DNA of 64,000 nt from Cordia subcordata (lineage: Eukaryota; Streptophyta; Magnoliopsida; Boraginales; Cordiaceae), in contig JAPTOF010000004.1 in the NCBI GenBank assembly GCA_028554755.1, positions 3,520,501 to 3,584,500 on the forward strand, in the 5' to 3' direction. Each line of letters opens with the position of its first letter. The first letter of the stretch is position 1. Position numbers and translations under genes: made by a program. Below are positions 1 to 13,101 of the stretch, piece after piece. The notes under the pieces were generated by a model. That model was given only the letters and a program-made list of their open reading frames with translations, was not told the origin of the DNA and did not search any database.

Positions 1-3000
1 GGCACAATTACCTTGATTTTATTGAAGGAATGAATGATCTAAATAAGGTATGAGTTAGTTCTAGTGTAGGCCTTTCAATTGCTCTTTGTAGCTTTAGTGT
101 CCTTGTTATACATTGACTTACAGTTAAGTAATATGTGCCGCACCATATGCTTTATTGGCTAAACGTTGGACGAAGCATCTTTTAAAACGGGGTATTGAAC
201 TTGGACTAAAGCATGGGCCTTCCATTTGCTTTCTATAAGGCTAAGTACTTCAAACTCTCATTTGAGTCCACGTTCTGGGTTGATGATGTGTTGTATGGTT
301 AATTATCTGTTTTAAAGTTCCAATGTTATGCATGCAGGTGTGTCCTTATCTTCCTAACCATCTGTCTATGAGGCAAGGAGGCTCCCTCCAATTGTATATG
401 AGGGGCCTCTCTTTTCCACCAACGGAGTATTCCTTATGCGTTTCTCCTTAGTCCTTTTGTTCTTTGTCTTATTTCTTTAATTAGCATACTGTTGTGTTCA
501 GGTATACTGATCCAACTGTTAGTTGATGCACTTCAGGTTGTCAAGCTGTATGAAAGATGCCTGATTGCTTGCGCCAATTATCCCGAGTACTGGATTCGTT
601 ATGTTTTATGCATGGAAGCTAGTGGAAGTATGGATCTGGCTGACAATGCCCTCGCTCGTGCCACTCAAGTCTTTGTTAAGGTATATGTCTACCTATTATA
701 CTGTTCTCATAATTGAATTTGAGCTGGCAGATTACCATCTTGTAAAATACTCATTCACAATGGATAATGTCGCCATAAATTAAATGGATTCATTGGAGAG
801 CAATAATTACGTGTGCTTTGGTTATAATTGGTCACAAAGTCAGATTGGGGAAGGTCTTTTTGTTACATTTGTTGGTTAGCTTATACCTGCTCTGTCAACC
901 TTGTGAAAAGTGATCTTTTATTTATGTATATTAGTTGCATAATACGAAGTAAGCATTTAGTGAACAGAGACAACCAGTGATTCACCCTTTGTTATATTTT
1001 CATCAATGTGAGCAGAGACAACCGGAGATTCATCTTTTCGCTGGTAGATTCAGAGAACAGCGTGGTGATATTACAGGTGCCCGGGCTGCTTATCAGCTGG
1101 TACACACTGAAATTTCGCCGGGGCTCTTAGAGGCAATTATCAAGCACGCAAACATGGAACATCGACTTGTAAGATTACCACCAAGCTGCCACCCAAGCTG
1201 CCAAAATATCTTTTACTCTAATGATGTTGCTTTGTTTGACTTTTGTTGGTCTCATTTTGCAGGGGAATCTGGAAGATGCATGTAGCCTATATGAACAAGC
1301 GATATCGATTGAAAAAGGGAAAGAACATTCACAAACATTACCACTGTTGTTTGCCCAATATTCTCGGTTCCTTTTCTTGGTATACCTCTTTTAAGCTAGT
1401 TTCACTTAACCACTTTGTGGCATTGTTCCATGTTCTGTAACTCCCTGCTGTGGGCACATCATCTCTGTCATATCACTATGTTTTGGGGTTTCTTAAAAGA
1501 TTAGGGTATGGCAACTGAGCATACAATTAAGAGACAGATTCAATTTTATCTCTTTTCAAACTAAGATGATGTGAATAATCTGATTTTATGACTAAAACAA
1601 ATTTTCCTTGAAACAGTTGTTACCTTGCCTTGTCAAAGAGTCGAGATAATGGACCAAGTCAAGATAAAAAAAACACTAATGTTTGCTTATATGTATCTTG
1701 GTGCCATCATCATTTTTCTAGATAAAGAAGTTTTCTGTTGCACCTTCAACCATGTATGGTGTGGCTTGAATCAACTGTTTAGTCAACAACAATTTCAATG
1801 GCCTGAGGAATTCTATTTTGTCATGGTTTTATATCAAGTCATTTCCTTTTCTCAGTCATGTCATTGTTGTAAACAATGTCATTTGTCTGTTCTATAGTTG
1901 TTTTCTCTTTCGAATTCCAGTATTGAAATGTGAAGTGAATGTCTGTTCTTTTGTTCTTAATCATGGATCTGGACGTGTAGTTCCGAAGAGAAGACAATAT
2001 TATGTTTATTGTAGTGTTTAAATCTCAACCAGCTATCCTATGAAGAAATCAGGAAGGACCAAAATCATAGACAAACTTTCTTGGTTAATTCAAGTAGTAG
2101 TTGAATGGTCATGTCACTGTTATTCAGATGAGATTGTTCATGGTTATCTGTATGTTGTCTCATCATTGATTTGTCATTCTGCTTGAAGGTTTCTGGCAAA
2201 GTGGAGAAAGCAAGGGAAATTCTTGATCGAGCTGTTGAGAGTGCACAGTTATCAAAACCTCTTCTTGAGGTACTCGCTCTTTCCGTCTCTTTCTCATGCA
2301 CGTTTGATCCAGTACCTTTTTCTTTCCATTAATTTTACCACGAGATGTGTAAAGTTGACAGCGTGGTTATGTTGCTTTCCAGGCATTTATACATTTAGAA
2401 TCAATTCAGTCGCTGCCAAAGCGAGTTGACTATTTGGATTCATTGGTCGAGAAGTTCATAGTTCCAAGTCTTGATAACCCTAATGTTGCCAGCCTTGCTG
2501 AAAGGGAGGAGCTATCAAGTATATTTTTGGAGGTAATGGTCACTCCTTGGTAATTCAACAAGTTCTGAGCTAAGTTCTTACTAAAGATTTGCTTTCCAAC
2601 TGTTCTTTTAGTACTTGGTCAGACTTGAACTTGTGCTCTTGTCCTAGCTCCCTAATCTGCCACTTATGAGGGAAAACAGTGGGTACATGTGCACTGGGAT
2701 GCATGTAATTGTCGGATAAGTCTGCCTGCTCATTGTGTAAAAATTATTTTTGATAGAAAATAATTTTGTTTGTTCTTTTGAATGTTTATGTCGACGTCCT
2801 ATATGCAGTTTTTGGATCTTTTTGGAGATGCACAGTCTATGAAGAAGGCTGATGAACGGCATGCCAAGCTCTTCTTACGCCACAGGAGTTCACCGGAGTC
2901 AAAGAAACGCCATGCTGATGATTGTTTAGTCTCAGACAAAACTAAGTTAGCAAAGTCTGTTAACCCTTCGTCTGCTCCATCAGTAATTGGTGCTTATCCC

Positions 3001-4123
3001 AGCACACAAAGCCAGTGGACAGCAGGTTACGCTCAGCCGCAAGCTTGGCCACAAGTTGCGCCTGCCCAAGTACAACAGTTAAATCCTGGATATGCCCAAC
3101 AGGTATACTGATCTTGACGTAATGATATATGAGTTAAAGAAATATTAGGATAACCGGCTGTTATTATGCAATATTGAACTCTGAGCCTCACCTATGCTTA
3201 GGCCTGATACTTACATTGATGTTGACACGGTGGTGAAGACAATACCTGTCTTAGATAGTTTGCAAGCTGTTGTTAGATTTTTCCGCAGATGTTGTTATGA
3301 GTTTTGTACAGGTAACAAACAGGTTATATATTTTCACATGGTCCTGCCCTCCATTTTCTAACACCAGCCAACTGTAGGAATCTCCTTTTCGGAAAGGCAT
3401 TATTCATTATGCATAATTCTGAGCTTTTTCGGATTGTGGTTAGTGTGGAAACTTAACATGAGTTAGCCCAGCCATAAGACATCCTCTTTCTGAGAGAGAG
3501 TTCATTTTTCACATTTATGAGGTTGGGAGTTGTGTGGTTGTCTGGAAAGTATGGATAACCCACTGGGAATTAGGAGGGGAGATTCTATCTCATCGATTAC
3601 AATTTATTTTGCTTTCTTTGGCTGTTTTTTGGTGGCACTTTGAATTCATTTCTGAAGTTGCAGTACTAGATTCCTATTTGGTATTTGTTGAAGTGTGCAA
3701 AGGCACCTCGTCTACTCAACTAGTTATATGATTGTTTCTCTGTGAACTTCTCTAGGCAGCAGCATATAGTGCGTACGGTGGTTATGGAAGCAACTATACT
3801 CAAACTCAGGTACCAGCATCAGTGCCTCAGACTGCTGCCTATGGTGCTTATCCTCCGTCATATCCTACCCAGGTAATACACGACGTGTTTACCAAGTCGT
3901 CTAAGTTCTCTTTGGATCTCCATTGTGGGTGTTGAAGTGTCTTTGTATGTTCGTGCTATAAAACCACGTATGCATAATTATCCTGCATAACATTATCCTT
4001 CTATATCTCCTTCAGGCTCTTGCACAACAAAGTTATGCACCGGCAGCTTCAGCGGCTACATTGACTCCAGCCCAGCAACCGGCTGCAGTAGCGCCTACAG
4101 CATATTATGGTAGTTATTATTGA
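1..4123 (+). CDS. PRP39: Pre-mRNA-processing factor 39-like protein, 3' part (5' end outside window)
   Basis: PRP39 is a HAT-repeat (half-a-TPR) protein of the U1 snRNP that helps define 5' splice sites in the nucleus; the plant form (PRP39a) affects flowering time in Arabidopsis. Exons read from splice consensus: 1-47, 537-680, 1016-1168, 1263-1379, 2189-2269, 2383-2532, 2809-3102, 3756-3872 and 4016-4123, all keeping one frame to the TGA at 4121. HAT signatures include the exon-2 segment [45 protein letters not shown] and [14 protein letters not shown]. The last three exons leave the repeats and encode an Ala/Gln/Tyr/Pro-rich, disorder-prone tail ending in YYGSYY, as in plant PRP39. The exon at 2189 uses an AAG acceptor (tgaag|gttt), the least certain border. 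The start codon and N-terminal repeats are outside the window, so length cannot be compared with the family. Confidence 0.9.
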
Positions 4124-4440
4124 GGTGGCATGATCATTCAATGATCAATTTTGCCGCTTGTAGTTTTATGTATTCGACGTTACTATGAGGCTTTTTGGTT
4201 GCGAGAGAATGCCCACTATAACCTCCCAGGAAGAATAGTCAGCGTAGCAATCTGTGATTTTTCTCCGTTAAATAGAAACCATAATTTTATTTCTCATGGA
4301 ATGTTCCGCTCGTGTTTGTGCTAGAACGAGGTACCACTGCATTTAGTTTAACGGCACACAGGATTAATGAGCTAATGCAATATTTGCAAATGGTTTTCCG
4401 TGTAACTTCTAATTCAGTTGCCTTAGCTTTTTTTCTTTCT
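4124..4440. other. 3' UTR and downstream flank of the PRP39-like gene
   Basis: Non-coding AT-rich sequence after the TGA at 4123, ending in a run of about 20 T near 4466-4486. I see no further gene and no convincing single poly(A) signal. Confidence 0.4.
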
Positions 4441-4631
4441 GTTTTTTCTTGCAACTTGACAAAGGGTTTTTTTTTTTTTTTTTTTTGAAAAGTTAAACTT
4501 TATCTCAACTTTTTGTGTCTTAAAGTTATTCAAATATTTATTACAAAATCAAGGTATAATTTTTTAGGAAGTTCATTTTTATTAAGGAAAGAACCTAAAT
4601 AGTAATTTAATTACAAAATCAAGGTATAATA

Positions 4632-5562
4632 GTGTTAAAAATTTATAGGAAAAAGACATTAATAACTTACCCTAATCATTTAATTTTTTTTTTGTGGTTG
4701 AATACGTGCATAACAATTAACAAAAATAAAAATTCTCAATAAAATTGATGTAAATGACCTTTTATTTTTTATTTTTTTATTTTTTAAAATAACCAAAAGA
4801 AACAAAAAAATAAAAAAAAATAAAAAATAAAAAATCGTTCTTATGACCCAACCCCAATCACTCAAAGGAAAAAAAAAATAAAACAATCTCCATGTAGGTG
4901 TTCCAATAAACATTCGATGAAGAATAACATCTACCCTTGATCAAAAGACCAACCAAAACATCTACTTGATCAGAATCTAAAACACCAACAAAGACTTGGT
5001 GGCTTCCAACAAAATCTCAAAGTTCATATAGAACATTTTCCCAGAGGACAGAGCTCGAGAATTTCTACCGAGATTAAATCGTCCTGTTTGTTTCCTCCCA
5101 ATTGGCAATGCCTTCCGGATGAAAAACTCATCAAGAAAAGTATAACAACTGGACCTGCTTCCGATCATCTTCTCCTTGAATAGCAGATACGCTTCACCTT
5201 GGCATTGCGGAAATGCAAGAAAACCAACTTTTAAATTTTGCTTTTGTTTCTTTTTGCCTTTTTGGCCAAGGGATTTTTTTTTGAAAAAACTCATGTTCAT
5301 CAATCTTATCAACAATTATTGTTTCTATTAATTATTATACATGTGTTTGACCAAAAAAGAAAAGAAAATTAGTGGAGTAGCGTAAGATTATTAATGTCTT
5401 TTTGTTGTAAATTTTTAACACGGTTAAAGAGAGTGTAGATAGTAGGGGTATACGTGAAATTTAACTCACCATCGGGGTTTATTGTGTTACTTTCGGCACC
5501 ACAAAGGAGTTGTTGGGTATTTATGATAGATCACAGAGAGGTGCAGTACATTTTATTCATAT
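4632..5562. mobile_element. Degraded TIR (Mutator-like) element with gene-like interior
   Basis: The stretch near 4632-4790 (gttaaaaatttataggaa..., gtgcataacaattaac..., ctcaataaaattgatgta...) recurs inverted at about 5270-5440, giving internal arms of roughly 130-150 bp. The same arms occur in the element at 16658-17529. The right outer end (gggtatttatgatagatcacagag near 5515) matches the terminal repeat of that second copy, whereas the matching left outer end is missing or badly decayed. The interior at about 4910-5240 has no counterpart in the other copy, is less AT-rich, and is open on the minus strand for about 80 codons. That pattern resembles a Pack-MULE with captured host DNA, but I cannot identify a donor gene and no target duplication was found. 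Confidence 0.5.
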
Positions 5563-6660
5563 ATATATATATATTTTAATATCATGTTACCTTTCAAAAT
5601 TAATAACAACTTTTAACTCAAAAAATGAAACTCATATAAATCATCTATTACAGTAATGATCCTCCTTAATGGCCAACTCATCTACTATCTTGTCAATAAT
5701 TAAAAAAATATTTTTTTCAAATATTTTACTCAAACTATAAGGAGCTGATAATTGTTTGTTATATTTCTCTTCAAATTGGAAAAAAAGTTCCCAATTCCTT
5801 TTCTAAAACAATTTTATGAAAATTATACAATTCACAAAACGTATCACAGTATACCACAAATGTATCTTCTTTTAAATCAAAAACAAAATAATACTTCGCG
5901 ATCTTATCGTACTTTCTCCTTTTAGACAAGCATTGTCTCCTCGAGTCCATATATCTATTAGCTTTAACAAAAGATAAACATAAAAAAAAGAGAAAACGCA
6001 ACTTGTTTGCCCTCACAGTAAAAGGAGACAACAGAAAAAAGAAAACCCTCGTGCACAATCTAGAAAACTTACCACATTTTACCATGCTTTCTTTTGTCGT
6101 TGGGACGTAAAAAAATTTAACCTTTTTTTTTTAACTTTCACCAATCGAAACTCACCCCTCCCAATTCCTCGCCCTCTATTTTCGCCCGAATCTCTCTCCT
6201 CGCATCTCCACCATCCATTCTCCTCCGGTCAAACCACATCATCATCTTCATCATTACAATACACGCACGAAAACAAAAACAATTCCATTTCTTTTTACCC
6301 ACAAAAATCCCACTCACAAAACACACACACACACACACACACTCCTTTTCACAGATCTGTCTAAAGCCCCTCTCGCCATATCAATCTCTCTTAAACCTCT
6401 CTCTCTCTCGCGCTAATAAATGAATGAATAAATAAATAAATAAATATTTGAGCGGCGTCGTTTATATATATATATATACACGTATATGAACACATATATA
6501 TAAAGCATACATCTTGGATTCGATATTTCTGAAAACCAATAAGTGACCTGAAAGCAAATTTAAATAAAAATAAATTAATTTTTTGAACCCTAAGATCTTG
6601 ATCTAGCGATCTTTTGCGATCCTCGCATCGGCGCGGAGACTATAGCAGCGAACGAGAAAA
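5563..6660. promoter_or_regulatory. Spacer, promoter and leader region of the G3BP-like gene
   Basis: AT-rich spacer followed by a leader-like zone with simple repeats: (CA)n at about 6320-6341, CT-rich blocks at 6391-6411, (AATA)n near 6425-6446 and (TA)n at 6466-6477. A telo-box type motif AACCCTAA lies at 6586-6593, about 70 bp before the ATG; such motifs are common in promoters or leaders of plant translation and RNA-related genes. Open frames here on the minus strand are low-complexity and not believable genes. Transcription start not determined. Confidence 0.4.
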
Positions 6661-9600
6661 ATGGCTAGCTCATATGCTGCTCCAGTGAGTGCATCTCAGG
6701 TGATCTTTTATATACATTTAGGAGCTATGTGATTTAGATGCGTTTGCTTATGAATTTATATATGTATATATGTTGCTCTGCGATGAATTCAACTCGATTG
6801 ATTGTTAATTTGGAGCATATTTTTCTTTTTTTTTTGTTTTTTTGTCTGTGTATGTATTTGTAGGTTGGTTCGTACTTTGCTTCGCAGTACTATCACGTGC
6901 TTCAAGAGCAGCCTGATTTCGCGCATCAGTTTTACACCGACGCGAGCTCCATTGTTCGCGTTGATGGCGAATCCAGCGAAGCCGCGTCCGCTTTGCTGGT
7001 GAGGATCTGAGAGTACGGGCTCTTTTTTTAACTGTTTTTGAAAAATAGCTTTTTTTGAAGATTTGAAAATTCTGAATTTAAAAAAAAACTGTATTTGAGT
7101 TTTTCTCAGAGTTTTTTTGTGAGTTTTTTTTCAGCGTGTTTGGAGCCAAATCAAATAGTTATTGCAAATTTATAACTTTTTCAGAAAAAAGTGTTTTTTC
7201 TTAAAAAAAAAAAAAAGCCAATCCCTATATCTGATGACAATGTTATTTATGTAGTATCGGTCGAAATGATAGTTTTCAAGTTTGGTGCAAAATTGGAACT
7301 TTATAGGAAGATATTTGTTCACAGGCTTCTTTAATGTGATTGCATGTGTATTTATGAGATTGTTTCTTAACATGTCATTTTCGTTTTTGGCTGAAACTAG
7401 TCGGAGATAAATAATAATATATGATTTCAGCGTGGTGGTTGTTTTGTGTCAACATTTTGGGACTGATTATGTTTGAACCAGCAATTAATCTATAGTAGTA
7501 TTGTATTAGTGATCACAATGAACTAGGAAAAGATATGGGTCCGTACCATGCGTTAAAGCTGTAGGACATTTTTTGTAACATTTTTGCTGATGAGAATATT
7601 CTCAATTTAAGTGGTTAAATGATTCGACTATTACTAATTATTTTTGTTAGGCTGTCATAGACTCTGTTGTGGTGGTGAGCTCATGGGTTTTGTTTGTGGA
7701 TTACATTCCCAATGTAGCACTTTTTTTTTTTTTTAATATAATTTTATAAATTTTGAGGTCTATGGGTTTATGAGGAACTTCAGGCAGCTTGGTGTTGGCT
7801 ATCCCAAGCTTCCTTCTTTTCTTTAAGTATATACCCCACCATCATGCATGGAATATTGATGCATCATTCTCAATTCAAAACATTAGTTATTATGAGAACC
7901 ATTAGGACTTAGTAAATCTCTATATAATTATATTGAAGGAAGACAAGAAAAAGCACACCAGATAACAGAACACCTATTCCGGAGAAATGAGGAAAAGCTT
8001 TTCGTGATGTGGAAACACTTTCTGGATTTTCTGCATGCAATAGCATTATTGAGAAAGCAACTACAGATTGCTTATTTCTTTTGCTTAAAGGTTCAGCCAT
8101 TTTATTGTTCTTTTTTTTTAATGCTTATAACTGCTGTTTTAGGCCCTATGGAGCCGCATTCTCTTTTACACTTAAGTCATCCCGTCAAATTAGAATCGTA
8201 CTTCTATAAGTTTTCTACTGTTTTACAAGTAATGGTATTGGTATAAATCATTTACATCTTCTGTGCAGCAAATTCATACACTTGTCATGTCACTAAACTT
8301 TACCAGTATTGAGATCAAGACAATAAATTCCCTTGAATCTTGGAGCGGGGGTGTTCTTGTGGTTGTTTCTGGTTCAGTCAAGTCTAAGGATTTTACTGGC
8401 TGGAGGAGGTTTGTGCAGACCTTTTTCCTTGCCCCGCAGGAGAAAGGTTACTTTGTTCTTAATGATATATTTCACTATGTTGGTGATGAGGTCATTGATC
8501 AATCCCCAGCTACAGTAGTACCAGAAAACACACATGATTCTCAACCAACTATTTCTGATCCTGTTCAAGAGCAGCCAGGTATTGTGATTAGATTTGGATT
8601 GTAGAGGAAAACTCATTTACTGCACTTGCTAAATAAAAGGATTAATCATCTCAATAGAAGCCAAATCATAAGGCTATATTTCCATCCTTGAGCATTTGGT
8701 TTCACCTAAACACGAATGTGTTGCTTCTTTTTGTTGCTTAGTTATACACACTCATTTAATTTCTACAAACATGAAAATTGCCTTGAATTCAGTTATATTG
8801 CCTCATGAAAATGTTACGTTTATACTGTTCAGCAGCCTCTGACTATGGCTTAGAAGTGGAGGCGAGGGAATATGTGAATTCTGTTCATATAGAAGAAGAT
8901 AATGTGGTAGAAGAGTACGATTATCAAGAGCAGCAGCAGGAGCATGAGTCTGCAGGTGAAGTAGAGGAAGAACAGGCCCATTTAGAAGAGCCTCCTGCTT
9001 TGCATCAAAGTGTAGCAGAAGCAGTGCAAGAACCTCCACCTGCAATTGAGGAGCCTGTTGAAGAGCCTAAAAAATTTACTTATGCTTCCATAGTACGTGC
9101 TCCTGCTAGCAGAACTTGTGCAATCTATTCCCAATTGACCCCAAATTGCTTTCTTCGCATTTCCATTGTATAATTTGAAGTCGTTAATATTAGTTATAGA
9201 TGAATTATGTATTCTCCCATTCTATTCCCAAATGAATGAGAATCTCCTGTGAGCATTGCATATATCTGCAATATTTGAGCGCTTGTTATTTTTATGTGTA
9301 GAGAGAAAGTCATATAAAGCCTTAAAAACAAAAATAGAAATGAAAACTATTTGGCATGAAAGAAAGAGCATATAAATTCCTAGCTGTAGGGCTGATTGGG
9401 GATATCCTGTGCAACAATTTACCGTGTGATGCTTGGTCATTTTTTTTAATATGGAACTCATGTCTCCAATTATTTAGAAGATGCCTCCTTCTCATATGAA
9501 GAGGTTGGAAAAATGGGCAACTGCTGCACCCAACTCATAAGTAGCATATCTTCATCCTATTTATACTTTAGATTCCTGGAAAGTTTGCATTAGTGTCCTT

Positions 9601-12600
9601 ATGTACTTTGTATATGTTGTGTGATTCATCTATAATTTAGGGCATTGAATTTGCTTATAATTGATTATTAATCATATATTGGTGCTCCTTTTTCATTGCC
9701 TTAAAAATGTTCAGTAGTTACATGTATTTAATTGTTTTTTCTTGATTTTGTGTTTTTTCTTTGATGTAACTTTCTAATAGTTGCGAGCCTCTAAAGGAAA
9801 ATCTGCATCATCAATCAGTACTAGACCACCATCTACAAAAATTCAACCGCCTGCATCAGAGTGGCATCCTCCCCCCGAAGCCCCTGCTCAGCAGGCAAAC
9901 TCTGCAGTACCTGTTGTTCAGAGTTCTGTTTCAGAAATGGCAGATGAGGGTTTAACACACGAAGAAGGTACGTCTCGTAAGTTAATAATTTCTTCATGTA
10001 AGAGAGGGGTGCCTGATACTTTAGAATTACAAATACAAATTCGTGCATTTGTTTGGTGCTGCCTTAATCGCAAGTGGTGATTTTAGTTGGAAAAATTCCT
10101 TTTGGCATCAACTTATAGTTTCGTTGATGAAAAGCATTCAATTGTAGATCAGCGATCTTTTGCTCAGTTCTTTAGAATGATGTCTAGAATCGAATCTTTT
10201 ACCTACTGTCCAGTCTGAAAGATAAGATATGCAACGAAGAATTGAAGAGAACTTCCAAAGATAAGATATACAACTAAGTATTGAAGAGAATTTAGCTATG
10301 TTATCTCTGTGGTAATGCTGTTTTCAGTAGAGTCATACAAGGTCTCTTATTACAAAGCATTTGGAAAGTAATTTGCTACCTTTGGTTATCGAGAATTAGT
10401 TTATCTCAATGAGTTGTTAAATGGTATGTCATCGCAGCCTAGAGCTAAGTTCAAAATGACATTCAGTACTTTGTTAGTGAACTTGACATTCAATATAATC
10501 TCTTCGTTATTGGAAGACTTAGTTTCTTCTCCTTCTTCTATTTTTTTTGGGTCCCTTTCTTTTCTTATCTCTGCTCCACCTTTGTAGTTTCAATGCAGTT
10601 GATTATCCGTGTCTATTCCGATTGGTTTTGTTTTCACTTGATCTTTAACTACTCATCCTATATTGAAATTATTTTCTATGTACATTATTTAACAATTATA
10701 ACTCAGATCTACCTTGTTCTTAATAGCTGATTCTTTTTCAGGTGAATCAAAATCTGTTTATGTAAGGAACTTGCCCTCTACTGCCACTACTTTAGATATT
10801 CTACAAGAATTTAAAAATTTTGGGAATATCAAAAAGGATGGAGTCTTTTTGAGGAACCGAAAGGTTTGTTTTCTTCTTGCTTCTCTCTCTCATGTGCTTC
10901 ATCGTGTGAAAAATACTGAACTCTATTCAATGGACAGGATATTGGAGTTTGCTATGCGTTCGTCGAGTTTGAAGATGCTCAGAGTGTTGAAAAAGCAGTT
11001 AAGGTACCAGAGTTTGAAACTGATTGACTTGGTTTTTCTCTTTTAGTTTTTAACAAGAACATTTGTTCAAAGAAAAGGTTGAGTCCTCAACCTAACCAAC
11101 TATAGTATGGATACCTTTAGCATGAAATAAATATGTTACATGTTTTGGTAAAAGAAAAAACTTTAGGAACCATCTTCACTGCCACCATCCCAGCACGCTG
11201 GTGACCATCTCTGCTACAACCACCCTACCACACCATTGTCAGCTCCATTGCCACCTTGCCGCTCTGTCAGCATCTCTGCTGCAACCACCCCACCAGACTG
11301 TCAGCTATCTACACTGCCACCAGCCTGCCTCCACCATGCACACACAACACAAACTAGAGAATCATGGTGGGCGTGGGGGGTGGGTGAAGAGCTTGTGGGT
11401 TTTCTTGTTGGCTAGTATCCAAGAAAGGGCACACTTGTCATTTGACTACCTCTATTGATGACATTAATAAAATTGGATTAGGGGATGTATGCTATGTTTT
11501 AGAAAGTAGAGGAAATGGTATTTCGACAACTCAATGTGGGTCCAATGTGCTTTGGTAAACCACAGGGCTCCAATCCTTTTTATCCTTTAAGATAATATCC
11601 AACTGTATACTATTTCGCTGTTCCTATGTCTGTATCTTGGTAGAACAGTAACATGTCTTTCTCGCTTTATATCTCAGTTTATTCTGTCAAACTATATATC
11701 TGTATAGCTCACTTGTATTGACTATGATCACATATTTTTGTCCATTTTGACTTGAAAGGCAAGGACTCTATCAAGGCATAGATTCTTCTGAATTATATTT
11801 ATATGATTTGAGAAATCTCATCTGTGTTATCTTGTTCCGTACAACACCATTGTTCTTTGTCTACTTCGTTACTAAATGCATTTGTTCAACTTCCTGTGCC
11901 ATTTACGGCTTGTAGACAAAGATCTCTGCTCTCTTTTCGTGCTTAACTGCTGTAATCTGCAAGTGATAGGTTTTCTGTTTATTAGTTATATATTCGTGCT
12001 TAACTGCTGTAATCTGCAAGTGATAGTTTTTCTGTTTATTAGTTATATAGTGAATATTTAGGATGCTTTTTTGGTGACTTTCTCTTAGGATTTGTTCTAC
12101 CGGAAAAGTTGTCATGCAACATGCGCAACAAGCATCTCTTCTGATTTATATGTTGCTATGTGTGGTTTTTCTAGGCTTCTCCAATACAGTTGGCTGGAAG
12201 GCAAGTATATATTGAGGAGAGGAGAGCAAACAACAGTAGCACTTCTCGTGGAGGAAGTATGTTCGTCTACTTAAAATGTGCAATTTTGAAGTGCACTCCT
12301 ATATCTCATTTAGTTTATGCATCTATTATATCGTATTTACAGTTTACACTCATTCTTATTTTAATGGTTTCCCCCATTCATTTTAGTGCAATCACTGCCT
12401 AAAAATTTAATACATGATGACTGATGAGAGTTTTGTATCTTATGTAACTGTCATTTGGAACTTCCATCATTTTTGGTTCATTATGTGACTATTGATCCAT
12501 AGTGGTAATATCTACCTAAGATTCTAGACAGTGAACCATATTGCCTCAAACATTACTGTTGGGCATAGATACAGGATTATAGGATCTTGACACTTGAATA

Positions 12601-12981
12601 TGTCTTTTGCCGACCTTCTGTTATGGAATGTCTAGAGGATTGTCAATGAACTTCCACACAACCACCGGGACTCGGATTGCACAGTCTTGTGTAAAAGTAT
12701 TTTGTTTTTCCAGTTGTAATCACCATTATATTAAGACCAATTTATTTTCATGAAGAGAGTGGATTAAATGTGCGATTGGATATCTACTGAATGAATTTGT
12801 TGTTTCTGGAACATGTGTGCTGTACTTGTGCTGTGTGTGATTCATTTGCCGTTGCTTGCCTTCACCAGGAAGAGGAAGAGGAAGAGGAGGACGTTTTGGG
12901 GGACGAGGCTTGGGCAGGAGTGGCTATCAGGATGGTGGTGATAACAACAGAGTGGGAAGCAATGGTTTCCGTGGCACATAA
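6661..12981 (+). CDS. G3BP-like protein (NTF2 domain, RRM, RGG tail)
   Basis: Plant homologue of Ras-GAP SH3-binding protein, a cytoplasmic RNA-binding protein that nucleates stress granules. Exons: 6661-6699, 6864-6998, 8269-8578, 8836-9092 (or from 8833), 9781-9967, 10742-10863, 10938-11003, 12175-12256 and 12869-12981. They join in frame to 436 aa with TAA at 12979. Residues about 11-128 form the NTF2-like domain (VGSYFASQYYHVLQEQPD, then FVQTFFLAPQEKGYFVLND), normally a dimerisation module. An acidic Glu/Pro-rich linker follows. The RRM spans about 312-385, with SVYVRNLP as RNP2 and GVCYAFVEF (353-361) as RNP1. An RG/RGG-rich tail (RRGRGRGGRFGGRG) ends in FRGT. The size and order are usual for plant G3BPs. 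Intron 2 carries a MITE and intron 7 a 57-bp tandem duplication. ATG 6661 is chosen because MASSYAAPVSASQ is the first exon's only frame running into NTF2. Confidence 0.92.
7016..7226. repeat. AT-rich Tourist-like MITE copy in intron 2 of the G3BP-like gene
   Basis: Begins near cgggctcttttttta and ends near agccaatccc, with a T/A-rich body containing ccaaatcaaatagttattgc, a phrase also found (some copies inverted or varied) in the copies at 26189, 36329 and 40769. Length about 210 bp is typical. Ends are diverged and the target duplication is not visible. Confidence 0.5.
11937..12050 (+). repeat. 57-bp tandem duplication (two copies) inside a G3BP intron
   Basis: Copy 1 is 11937-11993 and copy 2 is 11994-12050. 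Both begin tcgtgcttaactgctgtaat and run through tctgtttattagttatata. The copies are almost identical, so the duplication is recent. It lies about 125 bp upstream of the exon at 12175. Confidence 0.9.
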
Positions 12982-13005
12982 TGACGTCTACTACGTCATG
13001 AAAGA

Positions 13006-13101
13006 GTCAAATGCCGGGGCACATCTTTGGTAGTCTATGGTTGAATTCGAAGTGTCAAATGCCGGGGCACATCTTTGGTAGTCTATGGTTGAATTCGAAG
13101 T
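13006..13101 (+). repeat. 48-bp tandem duplication in the 3' UTR of the G3BP-like gene
   Basis: Two adjacent 48-bp copies (13006-13053 and 13054-13101), both beginning gtcaaatgccggggcacatc and ending gttgaattcgaagt, with no difference that I can see. It starts 25 bp after the stop codon, so it should be transcribed. Confidence 0.9.

Noticed and set aside
5771..6338. Two minus-strand open frames (104 and 66 codons)
   Set aside because: Low-complexity, without domain, overlap the promoter/leader of the G3BP-like gene and its CA repeats.
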